From contig CANNDL010000003.1 of NCBI GenBank assembly GCA_947503435.1, positions 186,001 through 250,000 of the forward strand: 64,000 nt of DNA, written 5' to 3'. The notes under the pieces were generated by a model that saw only the letters and a list, made by a program, of their open reading frames with translations, was not told the origin of the DNA and ran no database searches. Position 1 is the stretch's first letter. Each line of letters begins with the position of its first letter. Below, piece by piece: positions 1 through 8,676 of the stretch. The DNA comes from an uncultured Kangiella sp. GTDB lineage: Bacteria; Pseudomonadota; Gammaproteobacteria; Enterobacterales; Kangiellaceae. The position numbers and the translations under genes were made by a program.

Positions 1-4
1 ATAA

Positions 5-91
5 TGGTGCCCAGGGACGGACTCGAACCGTCACGGTGTTGCCACCGGGGGATTTTAAGTCCCCTGCGTCTACCAATTTCGCCACCTGGGC
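5..91 (-). tRNA. tRNA-Leu (anticodon UAA)
   Basis: Read on the minus strand this folds as an 87-nt class II tRNA with a long variable arm. The acceptor stem GCCCAGG pairs with CCTGGGC, the anticodon loop is CTTAAAA (anticodon UAA), and the T arm carries GGTTCGAGTCC. The CCA end is encoded at 7-5. It is the last of three tandem tRNAs in the order Gly-Cys-Leu, matching the E. coli glyW-cysT-leuZ cluster next to pgsA and uvrC. Confidence 0.95.
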
Positions 92-124
92 ATCAGATGA
101 CTGGTTCATATCAGCTTGATAAAG

Positions 125-198
125 TGGAGGCTGAGGCCGGAGTCGAACCGACGTCCACGGATTTGCAATCCGCTGTATAGCCACTCTACCACTCAGCC
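125..198 (-). tRNA. tRNA-Cys (anticodon GCA)
   Basis: A 74-nt cloverleaf on the minus strand with acceptor GGCTGAG/CTCAGCC, anticodon loop TTGCAAA (anticodon GCA) and T arm GGTTCGACTCC. CCA is encoded. It lies 33 nt upstream of tRNA-Leu and 76 nt downstream of tRNA-Gly. A strong hairpin sits in the longer gap, between it and tRNA-Gly. Confidence 0.95.
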
Positions 199-236
199 TA
201 AATTTAGCTTCATTGCTTCTAAAGAAGCGCTGATAT

Positions 237-269
237 AAAAAACCTCGGTAAGTTGCACCGAGGTTTTTT
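237..269. terminator. Bidirectional terminator-like hairpin inside the tRNA cluster
   Basis: Perfect 13-bp inverted repeat: arm 237-249, 7-nt loop, arm 257-269, with a GC-rich core (CCTCGGT) and A/T tails on both sides. It therefore resembles an intrinsic terminator on either strand. On the minus strand it starts 5 nt after the tRNA-Gly CCA end and precedes tRNA-Cys. It could end or attenuate transcription after tRNA-Gly, or act as a processing element. Confidence 0.7.
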
Positions 270-274
270 GAATT

Positions 275-350
275 TGGAGCGAGAAAGGAGGTTCGAACTC
301 CCGACCCCAACCTTGGCAAGGTTGTGCTCTACCAGCTGAGCTATTCTCGC
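275..350 (-). tRNA. tRNA-Gly (anticodon GCC)
   Basis: A 76-nt cloverleaf with acceptor GCGAGAA/TTCTCGC, anticodon loop TTGCCAA (anticodon GCC), T arm GAGTTCGAACCTC and encoded CCA. It is the promoter-proximal member of the Gly-Cys-Leu cluster. A near-consensus promoter lies just upstream at 366-393. Confidence 0.95.
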
Positions 351-365
351 GTCTTAGTGGCGTGC

Positions 366-393
366 ATTTTACTTCGAAATCATTTCCTGTCAA
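366..393 (-). promoter_or_regulatory. Sigma-70 promoter of the tRNA cluster
   Basis: On the minus strand there is TTGACA (393-388), a 16-bp spacer, and TAAAAT (371-366), followed by a GC-rich discriminator (GCACGCC). A GC-rich discriminator is typical of stable-RNA promoters under stringent control. The mature tRNA-Gly begins about 15 nt after the -10 box. Confidence 0.75.
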
Positions 394-396
394 CAC

Positions 397-424
397 AAAA
401 AAGTGATTTTTTTAGCACTTTTTT
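397..424 (-). terminator. Hairpin after pgsA
   Basis: A 9-bp inverted repeat (397-405 with 416-424, arms AAAAAAGTG/CACTTTTTT) lies 84 nt past the pgsA stop and just upstream of the tRNA promoter. It probably ends the uvrY-uvrC-pgsA transcript. The stem is AT-rich, so its strength is uncertain. Confidence 0.45.
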
Positions 425-507
425 CATTGCAGATTAAGACTTAGCCAAACTGCTGATTTATCAAGCAATTTATCAATCTTAACGGTGCCTGCAATGAAGG
501 TTGATTA

Positions 508-1074
508 TTATCCGTCTTTCTTTTCGCTTGTCAAGTGAGGCCAAGCAGCCTTTAGATAAGTAAACATTGACCACAGTGTAAGTAGCGCCGCTATCCACAT
601 GAAGATATAGCCAAACTGTTTAGGCACATTAAAGATGTATGGTGAAGCTAATAATAATAGGAAAATGGCAAATAGTTGGCACACTGTTTTTATCTTACCT
701 ACCCAGGAGACCTTTACAACTGCTCTACTGCCCATCTCCGCCATCCATTCTCGCAAGGCAGAAACGGTAATTTCACGACCGATAATTACCATCGCAGGGA
801 TCGCTAGCCAAACACTGGCTTCTCTTTCTACTAGTAAAATCAAAGTGATAGCGACCATTAGCTTATCTGCTACCGGATCAAGAAAAGCCCCAAAGGGAGA
901 TTCAATTTTAAGGCGCCTAGCTAGAAAGCCGTCAAAGAAATCGGTAGCGGAAGCCACGCAAAAAATGATCAAGGTGATCCAACGCGCTTCAATCGAGTCG
1001 ATATAAAAAAATATGACGAACAGAGGTACTAGCGCAATTCTAAATGCAGTTAGTACATTAGGCAGATTCCACAC
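508..1074 (-). CDS. pgsA: CDP-diacylglycerol--glycerol-3-phosphate 3-phosphatidyltransferase
   Basis: This 188-aa inner-membrane enzyme makes phosphatidylglycerophosphate from CDP-diacylglycerol and glycerol 3-phosphate, the committed step to phosphatidylglycerol and cardiolipin. The CDP-alcohol phosphotransferase signature is complete, with Asp45, Asp48, Asp66 and Asp70 in the TDFFDGFLARR...GAFLDPVADK region. Several hydrophobic helices follow. Length is usual for the family. It lies 63 nt downstream of uvrC in the same orientation, as in E. coli, and is followed by the tRNA-Gly/Cys/Leu cluster. Confidence 0.97.
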   Translation of the reverse strand: MWNLPNVLTAFRIALVPLFVIFFYIDSIEARWITLIIFCVASATDFFDGFLARRLKIESPFGAFLDPVADKLMVAITLILLVEREASVWLAIPAMVIIGREITVSALREWMAEMGSRAVVKVSWVGKIKTVCQLFAIFLLLLASPYIFNVPKQFGYIFMWIAALLTLWSMFTYLKAAWPHLTSEKKDG

Positions 1075-1137
1075 TGCTCAACCCTCAAAAAATTGAATGA
1101 ACAAAGTCATTCTAACTCATTGTTTCTTAATATAAAG

Positions 1138-2967
1138 CTATCCATGCAAATAATCATAAATTTTTTGCGCTATTGACAAACTGATACCAGGAGCTTTACC
1201 GATATCTTTTACACTGGCTTTTTCAATTTCCTGCCAGCCACCAAAATGCTTTAAGAGATTTTGTCTTCTCTTAGCTCCCACCCCGGGAATTTCTTCTAGT
1301 AATGACTTAGTTGCCGACTTTTTTCGTTGTTGCCGGTGTTTGGTTATAGCAAAGCGGTGAGCTTCGTCTCTAATGTGCTGAATAATATGCAGTGCCTTAC
1401 TCGATTCATCCAGTATTTTTGGTCTGTGTTCCCCGACAAACCATAGCTGCTCCATGCCTGCTTTCCGGTCACTGCCTTTAGAAACACCAAGTAAGATTGA
1501 TGTATCAACCCCTAACTCCAAGAAAACTTCTTCTGCTTGCGTCAACTGACCTTTGCCACCATCAACTATAACTAAGTCAGGTAAAGGTTTTTTATCATCA
1601 AGTAACCGCTTATATCTACGGCTCAAGGCTTGCTTCATCGCGGCATAGTCATCTCCCTTGGTAATTCCAGAAATGTTAAATATCCTATAATCAGCTTTTT
1701 TTGGCCCCTGTTCATCAAAAACCACGCAAGAAGCTACGGTTTGGTTACCTTGGGTGTGACTAATATCGAAACATTCCAAATGTTTCGGCATGTGATCTAG
1801 TTCAAGTGCATCTTGCAAAGCTGACAATCGCTCAAAAACGTTGGTTTTCTGATTTAATTTGGAACGGACTGAATGTATGGCATTTTTCTGAGCAAAATCT
1901 AGCCATTCTTTCTGCTGCCCACGCACAGGGATTTTAAACTCAACCTTTCTTTGTTGCGCACTAGAAACAGCTTCTGCAATTAAAATTAAGTCAGCAGTGC
2001 TTTTCTGTAAAAGTACTTTTCTAGGAACCTCAGCGTCAGACAAATAATATTGACGAAGAAATGTTTCTAAAACTTCATTAAGCTCAGTATGTTTTGGTAC
2101 TTTTGGAAAAAACGATTTATTGCCAACTACTTGCCCTTGCCGAATAAACAAAACCAACACACAAGCAACGCCGGATGCGTACTCAATTGCGACTGCATCT
2201 AAATCCGAGTCGTTGCCGCTGATGGCTTGCTTCTGGATGACGTGTCTCAGATTTTTTATTTGGTCACGATATCGAGCAGCATCTTCAAACTTCAATTCTT
2301 CCGATGCTTGTTCCATCTTCACTTGAACCTTCTGAATAACGCTTTCACTGCGCCCTTGATAAAAGTGCTTAATACTTTGAATATCTTCCGCGTAATCTTT
2401 CTCAGAGATATGCCCAACACAAGGAGCAGTACATCTTTTTATTTGGTACTGCAAACAAGGCCTTGAACGATTAGCGAAATAACTATCTTCACACTGTCTA
2501 ACACGGAAGGTTTTTTGCATTAAAGATAGACTTTGCCTAACAGCTGTAGAGCTTGGGAAAGGGCCGAAGTAATCGCCCTTTTGTTTTTTTGCGCCACGAT
2601 GGTAAACCAATTTTGGATATTTATCGCTAGACAAGAAAATATAGGGGTAAGATTTGTCATCTCTGAAAAGTACATTAAACCGCGGGCGATGTTTTTTGAT
2701 TAAATTATTTTCAAGAATTAACGCCTCGGTCTCCGTTTCGCAAACAGTTGTTGAAATGTCTTCAACATAGGAAACCATTAATTGAGTTTTGCCGGAGGTA
2801 TGAGTTTTTACAAAATAACTTTTAACTCTATTTGATAAGTTTTTAGCTTTGCCCACATATAAGATATCGCCATTGACATCCAGCATTCTATAAACACCAG
2901 GCTTGGTACTTAAATGCTGTAATATCTTTTTTATATTTTCAGATAATTCGATTTTTGCCTCTGGCAT
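1138..2967 (-). CDS. uvrC: UvrABC system protein C (excinuclease subunit)
   Basis: This 609-aa protein makes the 3' and 5' incisions in nucleotide excision repair, acting on UvrB-DNA complexes. The N-terminal GIY-YIG nuclease domain is visible (GVYRML...YVGKAKNL, residues about 19-45). A UVR motif for UvrB contact follows (EELKFEDAARYRDQI, about residue 207-221), then the RNase H-like C-terminal nuclease with DISHTQG and IVDGGKGQ, and terminal helix-hairpin-helix motifs. Full length. The start lies 17 nt after the uvrY stop, so the two are surely co-transcribed, as in E. coli. Confidence 0.98.
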   Translation of the reverse strand: MPEAKIELSENIKKILQHLSTKPGVYRMLDVNGDILYVGKAKNLSNRVKSYFVKTHTSGKTQLMVSYVEDISTTVCETETEALILENNLIKKHRPRFNVLFRDDKSYPYIFLSSDKYPKLVYHRGAKKQKGDYFGPFPSSTAVRQSLSLMQKTFRVRQCEDSYFANRSRPCLQYQIKRCTAPCVGHISEKDYAEDIQSIKHFYQGRSESVIQKVQVKMEQASEELKFEDAARYRDQIKNLRHVIQKQAISGNDSDLDAVAIEYASGVACVLVLFIRQGQVVGNKSFFPKVPKHTELNEVLETFLRQYYLSDAEVPRKVLLQKSTADLILIAEAVSSAQQRKVEFKIPVRGQQKEWLDFAQKNAIHSVRSKLNQKTNVFERLSALQDALELDHMPKHLECFDISHTQGNQTVASCVVFDEQGPKKADYRIFNISGITKGDDYAAMKQALSRRYKRLLDDKKPLPDLVIVDGGKGQLTQAEEVFLELGVDTSILLGVSKGSDRKAGMEQLWFVGEHRPKILDESSKALHIIQHIRDEAHRFAITKHRQQRKKSATKSLLEEIPGVGAKRRQNLLKHFGGWQEIEKASVKDIGKAPGISLSIAQKIYDYLHG

Positions 2968-2984
2968 AGAGCTGCCAATGGTCT

Positions 2985-3626
2985 TTAAACTTGCGGGTCG
3001 ATAACTTTGTAACGCAAAGCTAGATGGGTCAAGCCTACATCATTTTCTACTTCTAGTTTTTCGAATAAGCGATAACGATAACTATTCACTGTTTTAGGGC
3101 TTAAATGTAACTTTTCAGATATATCTTGAACTTTCTCGCCTCTGGTAATCATCAGCATCACTTGCATCTCACGTTCAGAAAGTTGATTGAACGGATTGTC
3201 ATCTTTTTGCTTGAATTGCGCTAACGCCATTTCCTGGGCTACTTCCGGGGCTAAATAAACTTTACCTCGACTAACCGAACGAACTGCTTTTACCATCTCA
3301 TCAATATCACCACCTTTAGTGATATAACCCATAGCTCCCGCACTCAGAAACTGACTCGGGTAAGGCTCTGAAATATGAGCGGTTAGAGCAATGATTTTAA
3401 CATCAGGATCAAATCTAAGCATACGGCGAGTAGCTTCTAAACCACCGATGCCCGGCATGTTGGCATCCATTAGAACTACTGTTGGATGAAGTTCACGCTG
3501 TTTTTTTAAGGCATCTTCACCATTTTCTGCTTCAGCAACAACTTCAATTCCATCTTGATCAGCAAGCAAACGCCCTAAGCCCATTCTAACTAAGTCATGG
3601 TCGTCAACTAGCATTAATTTGATCAT
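2985..3626 (-). CDS. uvrY: Two-component response regulator UvrY/GacA (LuxR family)
   Basis: This 213-aa cytoplasmic transcription factor has an N-terminal receiver domain with the acidic pocket (VDDHD), phospho-acceptor Asp54 (VLMDANMPG) and a conserved Lys in the C-terminal half. It ends in a LuxR/GerE helix-turn-helix (LSEREMQVMLMITRG...LSPKTVNSYRYRLFEKL). In gammaproteobacteria its partner is the BarA/GacS sensor kinase, and the main targets are Csr/Rsm small RNAs. No kinase gene is in this window. The placement upstream of uvrC is the classical one, which supports the UvrY name over other LuxR-type regulators. Confidence 0.93.
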   Translation of the reverse strand: MIKLMLVDDHDLVRMGLGRLLADQDGIEVVAEAENGEDALKKQRELHPTVVLMDANMPGIGGLEATRRMLRFDPDVKIIALTAHISEPYPSQFLSAGAMGYITKGGDIDEMVKAVRSVSRGKVYLAPEVAQEMALAQFKQKDDNPFNQLSEREMQVMLMITRGEKVQDISEKLHLSPKTVNSYRYRLFEKLEVENDVGLTHLALRYKVIDPQV

Positions 3627-3695
3627 ATTATTCTTGCCTTAAATCTTGATTGTTAGTAGATTACTGAAATTACTATATCCAATCAAGTTGTATTC

Positions 3696-4142
3696 ATGAA
3701 ACCATATTTAATCGCTATTTTAGCTTTACTTGCAACGCCAACGGCATTTGCAGAAAAAACCTTACAACAATGTATTGATACTGAAAATGACATTGCTAGA
3801 TTACAGTGCTATGACACGATTTTTGGGCACAGCAAAGGTAATGTGGTGCAATCAGCGCCAAACAGCTCAAATTCTCAAGATAGCTTTGGAGCCGAAAGAA
3901 TAAAAAAAGATAGTCCTACTGCGGAAGTAATGGAATCAAAGATTATTGGCGAATTCGATTACTTAGAAAAAGGCGACAAAATTAACTTGTCTAATGGTCA
4001 AACTTGGATGGTAACGGAAAGCCGCACCCTTCGATTCAAAGCTAAAAACCCTGAAATTATTATTTCAAAAGGATTTATGGGTTCTTATTTATTAGAGTTC
4101 CCAGGCCATAATCGTCGAATAAAAGTAAAACGCGTTAAATAA
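3696..4142 (+). CDS. Periplasmic protein of unknown function, VasI-like N-terminal motif
   Basis: A 148-aa protein with a clear Sec signal peptide (MKPYLIAILALLATPTAFA, cleavage about residue 19). The mature N-terminus has the pattern CIDTENDIARLQCYD. Such two-Cys C-x(n)-RLxCYD motifs occur in the type VI-associated VasI/ImpI-like family and many small exported proteins. No type VI genes are nearby, so a secretion role is not supported. The C-terminal half is basic and predicted to be beta-rich. The stop is 1 nt before the bioA start, so the two are likely co-transcribed. Function unknown. Confidence 0.75.
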   Translation: MKPYLIAILALLATPTAFAEKTLQQCIDTENDIARLQCYDTIFGHSKGNVVQSAPNSSNSQDSFGAERIKKDSPTAEVMESKIIGEFDYLEKGDKINLSNGQTWMVTESRTLRFKAKNPEIIISKGFMGSYLLEFPGHNRRIKVKRVK

Positions 4143-4143
4143 C

Positions 4144-5445
4144 ATGAACAATCTATTGGATGCCGATTATCAAAACATCTGGCATCCATATACCAACACT
4201 TCAAAAGACAACCCTCTTTTCCATATCAATTCAGCTTCTGGAGCAGAATTACATTTAAGTTCTGGCGAGAAGTTAGTTGATGGAATGTCATCTTGGTGGG
4301 CTGTCATTCATGGTTATAATCACCCTGAGCTCAATGCCGCTGCGAAAAACCAAATCGATAGAGTTAGCCATGTCATGTTTGGCAGCTTAACTCATGAACC
4401 TGCCATTCAATTGGCAGAGCGATTACTAAAATTTACTTCCAATAATAAACCAACATTTGATCGCGTTTTCTTTGCCGACTCAGGCTCAGTCAGCGTAGAA
4501 GTTGCTATAAAGATGGCTATTCAATATTGGTTTGCTCAGAATAAACCGCAAAAATCTAAGTTGCTCAGTATTCGAAATGGTTACCATGGCGATACTTTTG
4601 GAGCTATGAGTGTGACCGATCCTGATAATGGTATGCACTCCATGTTTAAAGGGATACTGGCTGAAAACTATTTTGCTGATATTCCTGTTTATGGTGCCAA
4701 TATTGAATGGAAAGATGAGTATATACTCTCAATACAATCGGCAATAGAAAAGCATCACAGCAGTATCGCAGCCGTAATCCTTGAACCATTGGTGCAAGGC
4801 GCTGGCGGAATGAAATTTTACCATCCCGAGTATTTACGCCAGATAAAAGCACTCTGTGAACAATTCGATTTATTGCTTATATTTGATGAGATTGCCACTG
4901 GTTTCGGACGTACCGGCTCTCTATTTGCCTTCCAAGAAGCAAATGTTAATCCTGATATACTTTGCCTTGGTAAAGCTATTACCGGTGGTTACATGTCGTT
5001 TGCAGCAACGCTTGCTAATCAAAAGGTGGTAGATGGCATTCATGCTGATAGCGGGAATGGAAAGACTGGGGGCGTATTAATGCATGGGCCAACGTTCATG
5101 GCCAACCCACTTGCATGTGCAGTAGCTAATAAGTCGCTGGAACTGCTTGAGAAAAATAACTGGCATCACCAAGTTAAATCTATCGAAACTCAATTGCTAA
5201 AGGAATTAATCCCTTTATCGGAACACTCACTAGTTGCTGAAGTGAGAGTCAAAGGAGCCATTGGCGTGGTTGAAATGAAACAAGCAGTAGATTTCAATTG
5301 GATAGTACCAAAATTTGTCGAACTTGGCGTATGGATCCGCCCTTTTGGCAAGCTCATCTATATAATGCCGCCTTATATTATAAAGCCCGAACAACTCAGC
5401 AAGCTAATTCAAGCTATCCAACAAGTAATATCAGAAATGAGATAA
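4144..5445 (+). CDS. bioA: Adenosylmethionine--8-amino-7-oxononanoate aminotransferase
   Basis: This 433-aa PLP enzyme transfers an amino group from S-adenosylmethionine to 8-amino-7-oxononanoate (KAPA) to give DAPA in biotin synthesis. It is a class III aminotransferase. The BioA-type N-terminus is visible (DYQNIWHPYT, SSWWAVIHGYNHP), as are the PLP-site FDEIATGFGRTG and the Schiff-base lysine in LCLGKAITGG. No bioB, bioF, bioC or bioD lies nearby, so the gene stands apart from the usual bio operon. It follows the small periplasmic protein at 3696 with a 1-nt gap and converges on yaaA. Confidence 0.93.
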   Translation: MNNLLDADYQNIWHPYTNTSKDNPLFHINSASGAELHLSSGEKLVDGMSSWWAVIHGYNHPELNAAAKNQIDRVSHVMFGSLTHEPAIQLAERLLKFTSNNKPTFDRVFFADSGSVSVEVAIKMAIQYWFAQNKPQKSKLLSIRNGYHGDTFGAMSVTDPDNGMHSMFKGILAENYFADIPVYGANIEWKDEYILSIQSAIEKHHSSIAAVILEPLVQGAGGMKFYHPEYLRQIKALCEQFDLLLIFDEIATGFGRTGSLFAFQEANVNPDILCLGKAITGGYMSFAATLANQKVVDGIHADSGNGKTGGVLMHGPTFMANPLACAVANKSLELLEKNNWHHQVKSIETQLLKELIPLSEHSLVAEVRVKGAIGVVEMKQAVDFNWIVPKFVELGVWIRPFGKLIYIMPPYIIKPEQLSKLIQAIQQVISEMR

Positions 5446-5451
5446 CACGCC

Positions 5452-6222
5452 TTATTGTTTTCGGGTAAATGTCCAGGTATTCCCATCAGTTAATTTCGAA
5501 TTAAATTTATAACCATCAACAGCAAAACTCTTCATATCTTCAGGATTGGTTATTCGGTTATCAATAATATAACGACTCAACATTCCCCTGGCTTTTTTAG
5601 CAAAGAAACTAATCATTTTATAATCACCATTTTTATAGTCTTTGAACGCCGGTGTAATAATTTCAGCATTTAATAACTTAGGCTTTATCGATTTAAAATA
5701 TTCATTCGAAGCCAAGTTAACCAGCGTTTCAGATTTAACACTCTTTATTTGCTGATTTAGGGCATCGGTTATTTGCTCTCCCCAAAAATGATATAAATTT
5801 TTACCTCGCTTATTTTCAAGTTTCTTTCCCATCTCTAATCGATAAGGTTGCATCAGATCCATCGGTCTTAATAAACCATAGAGTCCAGACAGAATTCTTA
5901 AGTGCTTTTGTGCAAACTTAAAATCATCAGCCTTCATGCTTTCCGCATCAAGCCCTGTATAAACATCGCCTTTAAAAGCTAGCACTGCTTGTTTCGAATT
6001 TTCACTGGTAAATGGTTGCTTCCAAGTATTAAAACGCTCAACATTTAAGTCCGCAATTTTCTGACTAACGCCCATTAGGTCAATCACATCTTGTGATTTG
6101 AACTTTTTAAGTTGATTAATAAGCTCTTGTGAATCATTTAAGAAATCGGGAGTGGTTGTGATTTTTGATTTGGGTTTAGTCTCAAAATCTAGAGTTTTGG
6201 CAGGTGAAACAACTATAAGCAT
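5452..6222 (-). CDS. yaaA: Peroxide stress protein YaaA (DUF328)
   Basis: This 256-aa cytoplasmic protein starts with the family signature MLIVVSPAKTLDFET and carries the conserved blocks AFKGDVYTGLDA and LSGLYGLLRPMDLMQPYRLEMG. The E. coli homologue lowers free intracellular iron during hydrogen peroxide stress and has a DNA-binding fold. It is full length and converges with bioA, with only 6 nt between stop codons. No separate terminator is visible there. Confidence 0.95.
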   Translation of the reverse strand: MLIVVSPAKTLDFETKPKSKITTTPDFLNDSQELINQLKKFKSQDVIDLMGVSQKIADLNVERFNTWKQPFTSENSKQAVLAFKGDVYTGLDAESMKADDFKFAQKHLRILSGLYGLLRPMDLMQPYRLEMGKKLENKRGKNLYHFWGEQITDALNQQIKSVKSETLVNLASNEYFKSIKPKLLNAEIITPAFKDYKNGDYKMISFFAKKARGMLSRYIIDNRITNPEDMKSFAVDGYKFNSKLTDGNTWTFTRKQ

Positions 6223-6291
6223 GGCTGTTAGAAAGTCGTGAAAGTGTATGAATTATGCCTTGTTCAATTTAAAGCTACAAGGCAATAGTTC

Positions 6292-6645
6292 TTAATCGGA
6301 ATGCAACGCTATGCGGTTACCCTCGCTATCCAGAACGATAGCTCTAAAACCAAATGGACCAATCGAATGCTGCGCCTGGACAATTTTGCCGCCATTTCCA
6401 GTCACGGCTTCGACAGCTTCGGTTAAACGCCCACTAACATTATAGTAAATTAACACCCCATCTTGAGTAGGTTTAATTCTTTTATCCAAGGTTAAGCAAC
6501 CCGCCACTTCATCGTTACTGTGCTGTAAAACAGCAACGCCTTCAAATTCTTCACGTATTTCACAATTTAGAACTTTGCTATAAAACACCATCGCCCTCTT
6601 AAGATCCAAGACAGGCACATCAAACCAAGCTATTTTATGACTCAA
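6292..6645 (-). CDS. VOC-family (glyoxalase/bleomycin-resistance fold) protein
   Basis: A 117-aa single-domain vicinal-oxygen-chelate protein if started at TTG 6645-6643 (LSHKIAWFDVPVLDLKRA). The TTG has a good upstream purine run (GGGGGAAAT). An in-frame ATG at 6690 would add 15 residues, but that extension lies inside the terminator hairpin of the upstream peptidase gene, so I prefer TTG. The ending EGNRIALHSD is typical of the fold. The substrate is unknown. Related small VOC proteins act as metal-dependent lyases, dioxygenases or plain binding proteins. Confidence 0.8.
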   Translation of the reverse strand: MSHKIAWFDVPVLDLKRAMVFYSKVLNCEIREEFEGVAVLQHSNDEVAGCLTLDKRIKPTQDGVLIYYNVSGRLTEAVEAVTGNGGKIVQAQHSIGPFGFRAIVLDSEGNRIALHSD

Positions 6646-6664
6646 AATATTTCCCCCATAAAAA

Positions 6665-6680
6665 AGCCTCCAAATGGAGG
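6665..6680 (-). terminator. Terminator after the S9 peptidase gene
   Basis: A perfect palindrome GCCTCCAAATGGAGGC is followed on the minus strand by a T run (TTTTTTA). It lies 10 nt past the peptidase stop codon and immediately before the VOC gene, so it probably separates the two. Confidence 0.75.
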
Positions 6681-6690
6681 CTTTATTCAA

Positions 6691-8583
6691 TTAGTCACCA
6701 ATATGTTTTTCTAAGAACTTATCGATTCGATTATAAAGTTTGACGATATTATCAAAGTCCTCGAATCCGTGTCCCTCATACGTTTCGAGCATAGCTTCAT
6801 AGTCGACTTTATGCTTTTTAAATTCTTTTTCTAGGGTGTGGTAATTTCCAACTGGTACTCTAGGATCTTTGCCACCATGCACTAAAAATACTGGAACTTT
6901 AATTTTATTCACATTGTGCACTGCAGAGCGCTCTTTAACGAAGGCAGGGTCATCAATACCCCAAGCTTCTTTTACAAACTTTCTACCACCTTCAAATCTC
7001 CAAGTGTCCGCATTCTTCCACTCTTCAATATCATAAACTCCTACATAACCAATAGAACATTGATACAAATCAGGTTCGCGAATTACACCCATTAATGCCG
7101 CATAACCGCCATAACTACCACCATAAATGCAAACTCTATCTTTATCTGCATAACCTTTTTCAATGGCCCACAAAGTTCCATCGGTAAGATCATCCTGCAT
7201 CTCTTTGCCCATTTGTTTGTATGCGTCGTACTGAAATTCAGTTCCACGACCACCTGATCCGCGATAATTTATCTGCAAGACTGCATAACCACGATTGGCA
7301 AGAAACTGAGCTTCGCTATCATAACCCCAAGTATCAGTGACGCCATAAGGGCCACCATGTACTACCACTACCATAGGCAAATTTTTGCTTTTTCCATTAG
7401 GCAAGGTCAGATAACCCCGAATTTCCAAACCATCTCGAGCATTAAATTTGATCGGTTGCATTTCCGCCATTTGTTTTCTATCTATCCAGGGACGGCTGTT
7501 TAACATAAAGTTAAGTTTAAATGTTTCCATATTAAATAAATAAAAACTACCAGGGTTGCGGTCACCCCAAACTCGCACCACGATATTCTTACCGTCTGCG
7601 GTAGAATTTAGAAAACTAACTTCCTGATCTTTAAACGATTTTTGTAGTGAACGGTGAACTTTTGCTAAAATATGGCTATTATCGAAAAATGTTGTTTCTA
7701 CGTAGCCAGGCATTCTTTGTATACCAATTAATTGATTTTCAAAGTGATTTTTATTATCAATCCCATTTGTAATCGAAGCATCACCAGACAATGGAAGCAT
7801 TAAGCTTCTTTTACCAGTATTCACATCAATTTTATAAACACCTCTTTCGGCCTCATCACCTGATAATTCTGCGATCAATGTTCCTTCATCTAAATCTTGT
7901 CCTAATAAATTTAAACCAACTTCTTTTTCATTATATTCTTTGAAAATACTCCAGTCGTCCGAACCAGCAGTTTTCAAATAAATCCGATACTTTTCATCGT
8001 CGCTATCCAATCCTATGGCAACATTCACATTACCTTGATTATCTGCATATATTGAGCTCCACTTATCTGGTGCGGTTTCAACTTTACGGGTACCTCCTTT
8101 ATATACATTCATTTTATAAGCAACTTGGAACCCACGGGAATTATACTTTGCTATTAGAATATGCTTATCGTCATTGGGTAGCATATTTAAAAAGCGGTAA
8201 TATTCCCTGTCAGCCAGCTTTGCTTTTCTTTTACCGTCAATATTTGCTGCAAATAAAACACCAGCCGATCTCGGTACAGATAATGGGCCTACTCGAACAA
8301 CCATAGAAGCATAAATCCTTTCATTATTTAACCAACCAAAGTCGCCAACTTCTTGCTTGTCTTTGGTAAAGTCAAAATTCTGGACTATTTTCATTTCTGC
8401 TAAATTCAAAACAATTAATTTCTTTTTACCATCTGACTCAAGACTAGCTGCTAAATGTTTGCCATCTGGAGATATTTTTACAGAAGTAATGTCAGGAAAC
8501 TTGAATAACGTTTCTACGGGGATCTCTGCTTTTGCAAAGCTAGATAATGATAATAAGATAAGTATCAATAGTATTTTTTTCAT
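6691..8583 (-). CDS. Secreted S9-family prolyl oligopeptidase-like serine peptidase
   Basis: A 630-aa protein with a Sec signal peptide (MKKILLILILLSLSSFAKA). An N-terminal beta-propeller-like region (residues about 25-360) is followed by an alpha/beta-hydrolase domain. The catalytic triad is visible: Ser490 in GGSYGGYA, Asp573 in HGGKDPRVP and His605 in YEGHGF. The family cleaves short peptides, often after proline or as acyl-/dipeptidyl-peptidases. It is probably periplasmic and supports growth on peptides, a habit of proteolytic marine gammaproteobacteria. It has its own terminator. Confidence 0.92.
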   Translation of the reverse strand: MKKILLILILLSLSSFAKAEIPVETLFKFPDITSVKISPDGKHLAASLESDGKKKLIVLNLAEMKIVQNFDFTKDKQEVGDFGWLNNERIYASMVVRVGPLSVPRSAGVLFAANIDGKRKAKLADREYYRFLNMLPNDDKHILIAKYNSRGFQVAYKMNVYKGGTRKVETAPDKWSSIYADNQGNVNVAIGLDSDDEKYRIYLKTAGSDDWSIFKEYNEKEVGLNLLGQDLDEGTLIAELSGDEAERGVYKIDVNTGKRSLMLPLSGDASITNGIDNKNHFENQLIGIQRMPGYVETTFFDNSHILAKVHRSLQKSFKDQEVSFLNSTADGKNIVVRVWGDRNPGSFYLFNMETFKLNFMLNSRPWIDRKQMAEMQPIKFNARDGLEIRGYLTLPNGKSKNLPMVVVVHGGPYGVTDTWGYDSEAQFLANRGYAVLQINYRGSGGRGTEFQYDAYKQMGKEMQDDLTDGTLWAIEKGYADKDRVCIYGGSYGGYAALMGVIREPDLYQCSIGYVGVYDIEEWKNADTWRFEGGRKFVKEAWGIDDPAFVKERSAVHNVNKIKVPVFLVHGGKDPRVPVGNYHTLEKEFKKHKVDYEAMLETYEGHGFEDFDNIVKLYNRIDKFLEKHIGD

Positions 8584-8676
8584 GACTCTCTCAATTTACG
8601 AGTTATTGTTTATTTTTCAGTCGAAACTATACAGAATCGATATGGTGTTTAGCAAATAGATGTTCTCTATTTATTA

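Noticed and set aside
193-396. A minus-strand reading frame over the tRNA-Gly region
   Set aside because: It overlaps the tRNA-Gly gene, the terminator hairpin and the promoter, so it cannot be a real protein gene.
3696-4142. A type VI secretion component (VasI)
   Set aside because: Only the short two-Cys motif is shared, and no type VI genes are present nearby.
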